64,000 nucleotides of DNA from Phaeobacter sp. J2-8 (GTDB lineage Bacteria > Pseudomonadota > Alphaproteobacteria > Rhodobacterales > Rhodobacteraceae), in assembly GCF_022867865.1 (NCBI RefSeq), contig NZ_JALIEC010000001.1, forward strand, positions 1,036,501 through 1,100,500, read 5' to 3'. The translations under genes were made by a program, and so were the position numbers. Shown here piece by piece: positions 57,023-64,000 of the stretch. Position 1 is the first letter of the stretch. Every line of letters begins with the position of its first letter. The notes below the pieces were generated by a model. The model worked only from the letters and a program-made list of their open reading frames with translations. It was not told the origin of the DNA and made no database searches.

Positions 57023-57216
57023 GGCCGGGCTGGGGCATGTCGCTTTGGCCTGGCGGTCATGTGCTGTTTGGTCAATTTGCAGGTATTTTCGTTTGTATCT
57101 GCTGAATGCGGTGGTTGCGGGCTGGATGATTGCGGTTTCGCACCGGCATGTGGTTGCAGGGGGCGGGGCAGAACGGTAAAGCCGATGCCAGACCTCAAAT
57201 GATTGGGAGTGGCCCG

Positions 57217-57504
57217 ATGTCAATCGACCAAGGCACCGCCGCCAAAGTGGCAAAACTGGCCCGTATCCGTGTGGATGCGGAGGATCTTCCGGCGCTGGCG
57301 CAGGAATTCAACGATATTCTTGGCTTTATTGAACAGCTGAACGAAGTCGATGTCGAGGGGGTGGAGCCGATGGTGTCGGTCACGCCTATGCGGTTGAAGC
57401 GCCGGGTCGATGTGGTGACCGATGGGGGGCAACAGGACAAGGTCCTGAAAAATGCGCCGGATGCGCGTGAAGGATTTTTTGCGGTTCCGAAGGTGGTTGA
57501 ATAA
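57217..57504 (+). CDS. gatC: Aspartyl/glutamyl-tRNA amidotransferase subunit C
   Basis: 95 aa. Small subunit that holds GatA and GatB together in the complex that makes Gln-tRNA (or Asn-tRNA). [39 protein letters not shown] and the family end [14 protein letters not shown] are all present. ATG 57217 has GGGAG upstream. The stop overlaps the gatA start by 1 nt (TAATG). gatB is not in the window. Confidence 0.96.
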   Translation: MSIDQGTAAKVAKLARIRVDAEDLPALAQEFNDILGFIEQLNEVDVEGVEPMVSVTPMRLKRRVDVVTDGGQQDKVLKNAPDAREGFFAVPKVVE

Positions 57505-58991
57505 TGGCTGATCTGAATGGGATGAAAATCGCCGCAGCGCGGGATGCGATGCGCAAGGGCGATGTGACCAGCGTGGAATTGACCGAAGCTTGTCTGGCTG
57601 CGATTGACGGTGCTGATGCGCTGAACGCGGTTGTGCACAAGACGCCGGAGATCGCGTTGGAGCAGGCCCGTGCGGCGGATGCGCGGATCAAGGCCGGGGA
57701 TGCGCCCGACATGTGTGGCATTCCGTTGGGGATCAAGGATCTGTTCTGCACCAAGGGTGTGGCGAGCCAGGCGGCGTCCAACATCCTTGATGGGTTCAAG
57801 CCGGAATACGAAAGCACCGTGACCCGGCAATTGTTCGAATCCGGCGCGGTGATGTTGGGCAAGTTGAACATGGACGAATTCGCCATGGGCTCTTCGAACG
57901 AAAGCTCGGCCTATGGCAATGCGGTCAACCCGTGGCGGCGTGCGGATGATGACACGGCGCTGACGCCGGGTGGTTCGTCCGGTGGATCGGCCAGCGCGGT
58001 TGCTGCGGATCTTTGTCTGGCGGCGACCGGCACCGACACTGGTGGGTCGATCCGCCAGCCCGCGGCTTTCACCGGGATCACCGGTATCAAGCCGACCTAT
58101 GGCCGCTGTTCGCGCTGGGGCATTGTGGCCTATGCCAGTTCGCTGGATCAGGCCGGGCCGATGACCAAGGATGTGCGCGACGCCGCCATCATGCTGGGGG
58201 CCATGTCCGGGCATGACCCGATGGATTCGACCAGCGCGGATCTGGCAGTGCCGGATTTCGAGGCGATGCTGACCGGCGATGTCAGGGGCAAGAAGATCGG
58301 TATCCCGCGTGAATACCATATGGACGGCATGCCGGACGAGATCGAGGCGCTTTGGGCCGAGGGCCGCAAGATGCTGGCAGATGCCGGGGCCGAGGTTGTC
58401 GATATCTCTTTGCCGCACACGAAATACGCCTTGCCGGCCTATTATGTGATTGCTCCGGCTGAGGCGTCTTCGAACCTGGCGCGTTATGACGGGGTGCGCT
58501 TTGGCCGCCGTGCCACATTGGCCCAGGGCGATGGCATCACCGAGATGTATGAAAAGACCCGCGCCGAAGGTTTCGGGCCAGAGGTGCAGCGCCGGATCAT
58601 GGTCGGCACCTATGTGCTGTCGGCGGGTTTCTATGACGCCTATTACAACCGTGCCCGCAAGGTGCGCACCCTGATCAAGAAGGATTTCGAGGACGTCTTT
58701 GCCACGGGCGTTGATGCGATCCTTGCGCCAACAACGCCAAGCGCGGCGTTTGGTTTGGGCGAGATGGCGTCGACCGATCCGGTGCAGATGTATCTGAACG
58801 ATGTGTTCACCATCACGCTCAATCTGGCCGGTCTGCCCGGTGTATCGGTGCCTGTGGGCACCAACGCCCAAGGCTTGCCGCTGGGCTTGCAATTGATTGG
58901 GCGGCCTTGGGAAGAGGGTGATTTGCTGAATTGCGCTTATGCGCTGGAACAGGCGGCGGGATTTGTTTCCAAGCCGGCGAAATGGTGGTAA
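57504..58991 (+). CDS. gatA: Aspartyl/glutamyl-tRNA amidotransferase subunit A
   Basis: 495 aa. Glutaminase/amidase subunit that supplies ammonia for transamidation. The amidase signature [20 protein letters not shown] holds the Ser-cisSer-Lys triad with [17 protein letters not shown], and upstream KDLFCTKGV contributes the catalytic Lys. Full length and intact. Directly coupled to gatC. The next gene (excalibur lipoprotein) begins 35 nt after its stop. Confidence 0.97.
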   Translation: MADLNGMKIAAARDAMRKGDVTSVELTEACLAAIDGADALNAVVHKTPEIALEQARAADARIKAGDAPDMCGIPLGIKDLFCTKGVASQAASNILDGFKPEYESTVTRQLFESGAVMLGKLNMDEFAMGSSNESSAYGNAVNPWRRADDDTALTPGGSSGGSASAVAADLCLAATGTDTGGSIRQPAAFTGITGIKPTYGRCSRWGIVAYASSLDQAGPMTKDVRDAAIMLGAMSGHDPMDSTSADLAVPDFEAMLTGDVRGKKIGIPREYHMDGMPDEIEALWAEGRKMLADAGAEVVDISLPHTKYALPAYYVIAPAEASSNLARYDGVRFGRRATLAQGDGITEMYEKTRAEGFGPEVQRRIMVGTYVLSAGFYDAYYNRARKVRTLIKKDFEDVFATGVDAILAPTTPSAAFGLGEMASTDPVQMYLNDVFTITLNLAGLPGVSVPVGTNAQGLPLGLQLIGRPWEEGDLLNCAYALEQAAGFVSKPAKWW

Positions 58992-59026
58992 ACCACGCTT
59001 AAAGAGCAGGTATGAGGCCAAAGCAT

Positions 59027-59719
59027 ATGCGAATTTTCCTGGCGAGTGTCGCCCTAGGGGCCTTGGCGGCCTGTGCGCCGCAGGTGCCGGACAGTGGCGC
59101 CGGTGTGGGCTTTGACCGTGTTGATGCGGATCGCACCGCGCGGCTTGAGCGCAATGCCCGTCTTGAAGGTGCGCCGCCGGTGCAAACCTCAGAGCTGCAA
59201 TCCACGCAACAGGGCGATGGGGCCGCGATCGAACGCGCCGCTGCCGCACAGGCGCAGGCGGCAAATTCCGGCGTTGCGCCGCTTGACGCCAGCCCGGAAA
59301 ACCCCGCGCCGCAGGCGGTGACCAATGGCGCGGGAATCAGCCGCGAGCAGGATTTCCAGGCGGTCTCTGGCGAACGTGATATTCAGGGCGATGCTGCCCG
59401 GTTGCGTCAGGCGCAGGCGCAATATCAGGTGATCGAACCGACGGCCCTGCCGACGCGACAGGGTGGCCAGCCCAATATCGTCGGCTATGCCCTGCAGACC
59501 AACAACCCGGTCGGGACGGCGGTCTACAAACGGTCGTCGTTGAATTCACAGGCCAAGCATCAGCGCAATTGCGCAAGCTTTGCCAGCCCCGATCTGGCGC
59601 AGGAAGATTTCCTGTCCAATGGCGGGCCACAGCGGGATCGCAAGGCGCTTGATCCTGATGGGGATGGTTTTGCCTGTGCCTGGGATCCGACACCTTTCCG
59701 TCGCGCTGCTGGCGGCTGA
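59027..59719 (+). CDS. Lipoprotein with C-terminal excalibur calcium-binding motif
   Basis: 230 aa from ATG 59027; ATG 59012 is an alternative. Lipobox LAAC near residues 13-16 (FLASVALGALAAC). The middle is low-complexity, Ala/Gln/Arg-rich (AAAAQAQAANSGVAPLDASP). The end reads ALDPDGDGFACAWDPTPFR, a DxDxDGxxC excalibur-like Ca2+ loop with NCASFAS shortly before, giving the usual cysteine pair. A cell-envelope role is inferred; the amidase gene follows 3 nt later, so the two are probably an operon. Confidence 0.83.
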   Translation: MRIFLASVALGALAACAPQVPDSGAGVGFDRVDADRTARLERNARLEGAPPVQTSELQSTQQGDGAAIERAAAAQAQAANSGVAPLDASPENPAPQAVTNGAGISREQDFQAVSGERDIQGDAARLRQAQAQYQVIEPTALPTRQGGQPNIVGYALQTNNPVGTAVYKRSSLNSQAKHQRNCASFASPDLAQEDFLSNGGPQRDRKALDPDGDGFACAWDPTPFRRAAGG

Positions 59720-59722
59720 TCC

Positions 59723-60442
59723 TTGCGGGACGCGGGCGCGTTATGGCATCCGTCGCCCAATTGCGGCGCGCGGCGGCTGGGCGCGCGGCCAGACATGGTG
59801 GTGCTGCATTACACCGCCATGACCACCACGGTGGCGGCCCGTGACTGGCTGTGTAATCCCGTGGCCGAGGTTTCGGCGCATTATCTGATTTCCACCACAG
59901 GTGAGCTGATCCAAATGGTTGGCGAGGACCAGCGGGCCTGGCATGCCGGCGCCGGGTCATGGGGTGGCGTCACGGACGTCAATTCCCGCTCGATCGGGAT
60001 CGAGATCACCAACAGTGGCACCCAGCCGTATTCAGAGCCTCAGATGGCCTGTCTGGAGGCGTTGTTGCCACGGATCATGGCGCGGTGGGATATTGCCCCA
60101 CAGCGGGTGATCGGCCATTCCGACATGGCACCGGGGCGCAAGATCGACCCCGGCCGACGGTTCGATTGGCGGCGGTTGGCGCGGGTGGGGCTGTCGATTT
60201 GGCCAGAGACCGGGCTGGCGGACGTGGCGCGACGGGATGAGCCGACGGTCACTGCCGCGCGGTTCCGCGCGCTGGCGGTGTTGTTTGGCTATGGGCCTGC
60301 GGTGGATGACGCCACATTGCTTGACGCCTTTCGGGCGCGGTTTCGCCCGGCGGCCACAGGCCCGCTGGACAGGTGCGACATTGCGCTGCTCGCGGAGCTG
60401 TCAACGCGGTTTCCCGTTGACCGGGCCGCGCACAGCCCGTAA
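59723..60442 (+). CDS. N-acetylmuramoyl-L-alanine amidase (amidase_2, AmpD-like)
   Basis: 239 aa from TTG 59723. Cleaves the MurNAc-L-Ala bond of peptidoglycan fragments. The zinc site is in MVVLHYTAM (His), VSAHYLIS, and IGHSDMAPGRKIDPGRRFDW (H-x-D-x-APGRKxDPG), with GIEITNSGT in between. A C-terminal peptidoglycan-binding-like helical region follows. No signal peptide is seen, which suits a cytosolic recycling role (AmpD), complementing anmK elsewhere in the window. It ends 8 nt before rnpB. Confidence 0.9.
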   Translation: MRDAGALWHPSPNCGARRLGARPDMVVLHYTAMTTTVAARDWLCNPVAEVSAHYLISTTGELIQMVGEDQRAWHAGAGSWGGVTDVNSRSIGIEITNSGTQPYSEPQMACLEALLPRIMARWDIAPQRVIGHSDMAPGRKIDPGRRFDWRRLARVGLSIWPETGLADVARRDEPTVTAARFRALAVLFGYGPAVDDATLLDAFRARFRPAATGPLDRCDIALLAELSTRFPVDRAAHSP

Positions 60443-60450
60443 GTGCGCCC

Positions 60451-60849
60451 TTGCGCGGAAGGCTGGATGGCCGCGGGGGTCGCAAGACCCGCGAGGAAAG
60501 TCCGGACTCCCTGAGACAACGGTGCCGGGTAACGCCCGGGCGGGGTAACCCGACGGAGAGCGCCACAGAAAACAAACTGCCCCTGCCTGCAGGGGTCAAG
60601 GTGAAACGGTGGGGTAAGAGCCCACCGGGGGGCTGGCAACAGCGCCCGCAAGGCAAGCCCCACCGGGAGCAATGCCAAATAGGGGCCTCGCGCGCGACTG
60701 ATCCTTTCGGGGATATCGACGCAGGGATGTTTCAGCCCGAGAGGTCCGGGTTGGCAGCTAGAGGCGCATGGGCAATCATGCGTCAAGAGGAATGGTCATC
60801 CACGGCGTTCGCGCCGAGACAGAATCCGGCTTACAGGCCTTCCGCGCAA
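60451..60849 (+). ncRNA. rnpB: RNase P RNA, bacterial class A
   Basis: Catalytic RNA that trims tRNA 5' ends. The terminal helix P1 pairs TTGCGCGGAAGGC (60451-60463) with GCCTTCCGCGCAA (60837-60849) perfectly. Inside are GGATGGCCGC, the strongly conserved GAGGAAAGTCCGGACTCC at 60499, the ACAGAAA core, GGTAAGAGCCCACCG, and the 3' conserved CAGAATCCGGCTTACAGGCC. Length about 399 nt fits class A. Ends are set by P1 pairing and may be off by a few nt. Confidence 0.95.
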
Positions 60850-60886
60850 TAATGGCCTTCTCCGGCCAGAACCTGATGAAAACCGC

Positions 60887-60914
60887 TTGACTCGGGGGCG
60901 TAGACGAGTAGAAC
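60887..60914 (+). promoter_or_regulatory. Probable sigma-70-type promoter for rpmG
   Basis: TTGACT (60887-60892) and TAGAAC (60909-60914) with a 16-nt spacer, about 65 nt upstream of the rpmG start. It is the best promoter-like pair between rnpB and rpmG. Confidence 0.5.
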
Positions 60915-60978
60915 CCGACCTTCATAGAGATATACGAGTGCGCGACGGCATTGGCCCGCGCCACGCAGGAGATGAAAA

Positions 60979-61146
60979 ATGGCGAAGCCGACCACAATCA
61001 AGATCCGCCTGAATTCGACCGCGGGCACTGGCCACTTTTACGTGGCCAAGAAAAATGCGCGCACCATGACCGAGAAAATGGTTCAGCGTAAGTATGACCC
61101 GGTTGTGCGGAAACATGTTGAATACAAAGAAGGTAAGATCAAGTAA
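60979..61146 (+). CDS. rpmG: 50S ribosomal protein L33
   Basis: 55 aa: starts [20 protein letters not shown], then [20 protein letters not shown] and ends EYKEGKIK. This is the cysteine-free L33 form, in which the zinc ligands are absent, as is common in alphaproteobacteria. AGGAGATGAAAA precedes the ATG. An intrinsic terminator with an 11-bp stem follows 24 nt after the stop. Large-subunit structural protein. Confidence 0.97.
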   Translation: MAKPTTIKIRLNSTAGTGHFYVAKKNARTMTEKMVQRKYDPVVRKHVEYKEGKIK

Positions 61147-61170
61147 GCGATCTTTTCCTTCTAGACGGCA

Positions 61171-61207
61171 AAACGCCGCGCGGCCCCAAGCCTGCGCGGC
61201 GTTTTTT
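61171..61207 (+). terminator. Intrinsic terminator of rpmG
   Basis: AAACGCCGCGC (61171-61181) and GCGCGGCGTTT (61194-61204) form an 11-bp stem with a 12-nt loop, followed by TTT on the plus strand. On the minus strand the sequence AAACGCC supplies a weaker tail, so it may also serve the convergent 61240 gene. Confidence 0.85.
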
Positions 61208-61239
61208 CGTGTATGGGTCTTTTTCTGTGCTGGGCGGTC

Positions 61240-61593
61240 TCAGATGTCCTGATCATGATAGGGCAGCTCCGCAAGCGGCACGTTGATGTGATCCGGGGCA
61301 GGTGTCTGTGGAAACCGCCGTGCCAGAATATATGCGTTCCGCGCCAGCAGAGCTTTGACCGCGCGATGCATGCCATCCATCAATCGCCCCTCAGCACAGA
61401 GCAGAATTGGATGGGCGAGGTCGCACGCCCTGACCAACGTCATATGCTGCACAAAGGATCGTGGCGTTGGCACGTTGGCGGGGTCGTCGTACCACCAGTT
61501 TTCATCAAGCTCTGCGATTTCGGTGAGCGGCAGTCTGATCACCTCCAGAGGCTCTGACACGCGCACCAGGCGATGCACGTCCCAGATATGCAT
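61240..61593 (-). CDS. Hypothetical protein with ParB/sulfiredoxin-like fold
   Basis: 117 aa from ATG 61593 (MHIWDVHRLVRVSEPLEVIR). The key stretch HPILLCAEGRLMDGMHRAVK resembles the ParB-like nucleotide-binding loop (xPIxxxxGxxxDGxHR), a fold shared by ParB and sulfiredoxin. Such single-domain relatives bind nucleotides or act as small enzymes. No DNA-binding domain is attached. Function unknown; it is alone between the rpmG terminator and the yccA gene. Confidence 0.65.
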   Translation of the reverse strand: MHIWDVHRLVRVSEPLEVIRLPLTEIAELDENWWYDDPANVPTPRSFVQHMTLVRACDLAHPILLCAEGRLMDGMHRAVKALLARNAYILARRFPQTPAPDHINVPLAELPYHDQDI

Positions 61594-61728
61594 GGTCCGG
61601 CCCGACCTTGCGGGCATGGTATTGTGTGCGCATCTGTGGCTCCGATGGCGGGTGGTACGTTGGAACGCAAATGGGCCGGTCATATGACCGGCCCAATGCG
61701 TGATACTGTCTGTTGTTGTGCGGTCTGC

Positions 61729-62470
61729 TTATTCGCGATTGCCGAACAGCTGCAGCAGGAACATGAACATGTTGATAAAGTCGAGATAGAGGTTCAATGC
61801 CCCCATGATCGCGGCTTTGCCCAACCATTCGCTGTCGCCGTGGTGGGCGTGCTCAAGGTAGGTGTTCTTGATCTTCTGGGTGTCATAGGCGGTCAGACCG
61901 GCAAAGATCAGCACACCCAGGATCGAAATCGCGAACATGATCGCGGGCGAGCCAAGGAAGATGTTGATGATCGACGCCACCAAGAGACCAATCACACCCA
62001 TGATCAGGAAGGAGCCCCAACCAGAAATGTCTTTTTTGGTGGTGTAGCCATAGAGGCTTAGACCGGCAAAGGCGATCGAGGTGACCAGGAAGACCTGAGC
62101 AATCGAGAAGCCGGTGAAGGCCACGAAGATCCAGCTGAGCGACAGGCCCATCACCGCCGCAAAGGCATAGAAGAACAGTTGCGCGCCGGCGGCGGACAGT
62201 TTGTTGATCGCCGCGCCAAAGGCAAACACCATACCGAGGGGCGCAAACATGATGATCCAGCCCAGGATGTTGGGTTGCAATGTCGCGGGGTCACGGAACA
62301 CCGACAACAGCGCCGGGTTAGAGCCAACGGCCCAGGCGACTGCAAAGGTGATCAACATGCCCACCGACATTGTGCCGTAGACTTTGTTCATGTGGGCGCG
62401 CAGGCCCGCATCAATCTGGGCGGCGCCAGGCGGCAGCCGCTGTCGACCGGATTGTGTTATAGTTAGCCAT
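61729..62470 (-). CDS. Bax inhibitor-1/YccA family membrane protein (frameshifted near 5' end)
   Basis: About 246 aa after repair, with seven hydrophobic segments. Inner-membrane BI-1/TMBIM family (YccA modulates FtsH, while TMBIM proteins conduct Ca2+). From ATG 62470, which has GGAGG upstream, it reads MANYNTIRSTAAA, then stops at TGA 62411-62413. In the adjacent frame APGAAQIDAGLRAHMNKVYG continues to the intact body (from MNKVYGTMSVGMLITF, 62391), which ends LFGNRE at 61729. The span is 3n+1, so one inserted (or two lost) bases lie about 62428-62440. The BI-1 body has GLTAYDTQKIKNTYLEHAHH. Confidence 0.88.
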
Positions 62471-62629
62471 CGAGTTCCTCCGAAAAAGAGCTGGGGCCAA
62501 GCACATGCTGGCCGTCCCCTCAGATATTGGCTGAACCACCTGAGTTTTCAAGATATCAACGGTCGCCTAGGCGGTGTTTTCGGAGGAAATCGGTGTCAAT
62601 TGACATCAAATCGCGGATTCGCGCGCGTT

Positions 62630-62827
62630 TCAATGCGTCGGCAGATCCCAGATCGGGCGGCGCGCCTCTGCTGCGGCTTGCTGTGTGGTCAACCCAAGGT
62701 CGGCAAGCTGCGCTGAATCCAGCCGGGCAAGGGTCTGGCGCTGACGGTAGATTGCCAGAATTTCGGTCAGTCGGGGCAGGGCAGAGCGCCGGGTTGGTTG
62801 GCAGGCGATTTCAAGGCTGCGGGACAT
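62630..62827 (-). CDS. DUF1127 family protein
   Basis: 65 aa. The DUF1127 motif is seen in LARLDSAQLADLGLTTQQAA, with the family pattern LaxLddxxLxDiGl near the middle. The N-terminal part is basic (SRSLEIACQPTRRSALPRLT). ATG 62827 has AAGGAG. It is divergent from a LysR gene across 124 bp, a pair that recurs in roseobacters. DUF1127 proteins have been tied to small-protein regulation of phosphate/carbon metabolism in some alphaproteobacteria; nothing more is inferred here. Confidence 0.88.
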   Translation of the reverse strand: MSRSLEIACQPTRRSALPRLTEILAIYRQRQTLARLDSAQLADLGLTTQQAAAEARRPIWDLPTH

Positions 62828-62951
62828 TGGGTATCTCCTTTGGTTGTGATGTTTTCGTCGTGAAGTATTTTGTTCCTTGATGTGTAGTCCGGCCCGCGTC
62901 ATATTGAAAACGAATGATTTTGATTTTTAATATCACAAAGGCTGATGTATC

Positions 62952-63803
62952 ATGCGAAACCTTGATGTCACTGTCCTGCGCAGTTTTGTGGCCGTGGCCC
63001 AGACCGGGGGCGTCACCCGTGCGGCGGGGTTTTTGAACCTGACGCAATCTGCGGTGTCGATGCAGCTCAAGCGGTTGGAAGAGCTTCTGGGGCTGGAGCT
63101 GCTGGACCGGACGGCGCGGCGCATTGCCTTGACCGCAGCAGGTGAGCAGTTGCTGGGCTATGCCCGTCGCATGGTCGAATTGAACGACGAGGCATTTTCG
63201 AAACTGACGGCTTCTGAATATGCCGGGGAAATTCGGCTGGGCGTGCCGCATGACATTGTTTACCCGGTCATTCCGCTGGTGCTGCAACGGTTTGCCGCGG
63301 AAATGCCGCGGATGCGGGTGCGGCTGGTCACCAGCTACACCGCCAAACTGCGCGAGGATTTTTCGCGTGGGGAAACCGATCTGATCCTGACAACCGAGCG
63401 GTCATTGGGCGACGGGGGCACCACATTGGCAGAGATTGCCCTGCGCTGGGTTGGTGCGCCGGGGGGGCAGGTCTGGCGGCACCGTCCCCTGCGGTTGGCC
63501 CAGGCGGTGCAATGCGGTTTTCGCCCCGGCGTGATCGAAAGATTGAACCGCGCCGATGTGGACTGGACCTCGGTGGTGGAAACCGACAGCGACCGCACGG
63601 TCGAGGCGACGGTCAGCGCCGATCTCGCGGTTACGGCGTTGCTGGAGGGGACGGTGCCCGGGCAGTTGACCGAATTGCCGATGGGATGCGGTCTGCCGGA
63701 TTTGGGCACCTATATGGTCAATCTCTACAGCAATGATCAGCCGGGCAATGAACCGGTGCGGTTGCTGTCTGATTTGGTGCGTCAGGCCTATGAAACGCTT
63801 TAG
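62952..63803 (+). CDS. LysR-type transcriptional regulator
   Basis: 283 aa. HTH: LDVTVLRSFVAVAQTGGVTR then AAGFLNLTQSAVSMQLKRLE; then the effector-binding domain (EIRLGVPHDIVYPVIPLVLQ). Starts MRNLDVTVLRSF at 62952. Its AT-rich leader (62828-62951), shared with DUF1127, is the likely operator region. It probably regulates the divergent DUF1127 gene or itself. The co-inducer is unknown. Intact. Confidence 0.9.
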   Translation: MRNLDVTVLRSFVAVAQTGGVTRAAGFLNLTQSAVSMQLKRLEELLGLELLDRTARRIALTAAGEQLLGYARRMVELNDEAFSKLTASEYAGEIRLGVPHDIVYPVIPLVLQRFAAEMPRMRVRLVTSYTAKLREDFSRGETDLILTTERSLGDGGTTLAEIALRWVGAPGGQVWRHRPLRLAQAVQCGFRPGVIERLNRADVDWTSVVETDSDRTVEATVSADLAVTALLEGTVPGQLTELPMGCGLPDLGTYMVNLYSNDQPGNEPVRLLSDLVRQAYETL

Positions 63804-63824
63804 CCGCGTCAACGCCGATGGCCG

Positions 63825-64000
63825 TCAGGGTGTGACCACAACCTTGCCGGTGGATTTCCGGTCACGCAATAGCGCCAGCGCCTCTGCCGCGCGATCCAGC
63901 GGCAGAACATGGCTGACATGCGGGGAAATCCGACCGGCTCTGTGCCAGTCGATCAGGGTTTTCGAAATCGGTGACGACATCGGGGCGGAATTTCAGGTAG
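63825..64000 (-). CDS. Zinc-type/quinone oxidoreductase-like protein, C-terminal end (window edge)
   Basis: Only the last 58 codons are visible: TLIDWHRAGRISPHVSHVLP then LDRAAEALALLRDRKSTGKV and VVTP at the stop 63825. This is the classical tail of MDR-superfamily NADP-dependent quinone oxidoreductases. In this frame a TGA occurs at 63993-63995. Shifting by one base at the TTTT run 63959-63962 would join YLKFRPDVVTDF to TLIDWHRA, suggesting one more indel. Convergent with the LysR gene. Confidence 0.65.

Overview
The window reads as a chromosomal segment of a GC-rich marine-type alphaproteobacterium of the Rhodobacteraceae/Roseobacter group. The grounds are family-level resemblance of nearly all proteins to that group (DUF1178, DUF1127 beside a LysR gene, SdhE beside an XRE regulator, PrpE, DUF1194, YHS and DUF2946/PCuAC proteins), dense short operons on both strands, frequent 4-nt ATGA overlaps, and a class A RNase P RNA. 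I see no rRNA, tRNA, CRISPR array, prophage or insertion sequence. This is mostly core and house-keeping DNA with small accessory pieces.

Layout. 1-5 kb: lysC start, DUF1178, NUDIX, waaA (Kdo transferase), an acyl-CoA ligase and a sulfotransferase. 5-10 kb: a small divergent pair (40-aa ORF and ribbon-helix-helix-like protein), LysE exporter with mtnP, SulP transporter, FemAB/GNAT-like protein. 10-19 kb: tyrS/anmK, flavin reductase, GNAT, EcsC, a HisD-like dehydrogenase with a divergent LysR, an alpha/beta hydrolase. 19-29 kb: glyA, nadK, Crp/Fnr regulator, a 565-bp gap with a perfect CRP-type box and an orphan terminator, prpE with TTTGCAAA operators, a cytoplasmic chemoreceptor, maeB. 29-34 kb: a nucleoside-salvage operon cdd-deoA-deoB-add-upp in which every junction is a 4-nt overlap. 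34-43 kb: SPOR protein, inactive M48-like protein, MarR, XRE-sdhE, aminotransferase, MATE pump, DUF2461, DUF1194, glyoxalase-like protein. 43-46 kb: a Slam-type outer-membrane protein with its putative surface-lipoprotein cargo (type XI secretion-like). 46-52 kb: thyX, small secreted proteins, a copper-linked DUF2946-PCuAC pair, cobB, a tyrosine phosphatase, a DUF1353 lipoprotein. 52-64 kb: lepA, acyP, Lrp with a divergent leucine-dehydrogenase-type gene, an MBL hydrolase, gatC-gatA, an excalibur lipoprotein, an amidase, rnpB, rpmG, a ParB-like protein, Bax-inhibitor-1/YccA, DUF1127/LysR, and an oxidoreductase tail.

The most striking sequence-level property is that at least ten otherwise well-preserved genes (SulP, FemAB-like, tyrS twice, HisD-like, prpE, chemoreceptor, deoA, PCuAC, lepA, yccA), and probably the last oxidoreductase, carry single-base indels, mostly one base lost from a short homopolymer. 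Because they hit genes such as tyrS and lepA and are restored by one base each, sequencing or assembly error is the likeliest cause. A second recurrent property is a roughly 23-nt motif (GGATATTTTTGAACAGAAGAAG) that follows GC-rich hairpins at five places. Four of these lie 3' of a gene in the same orientation.
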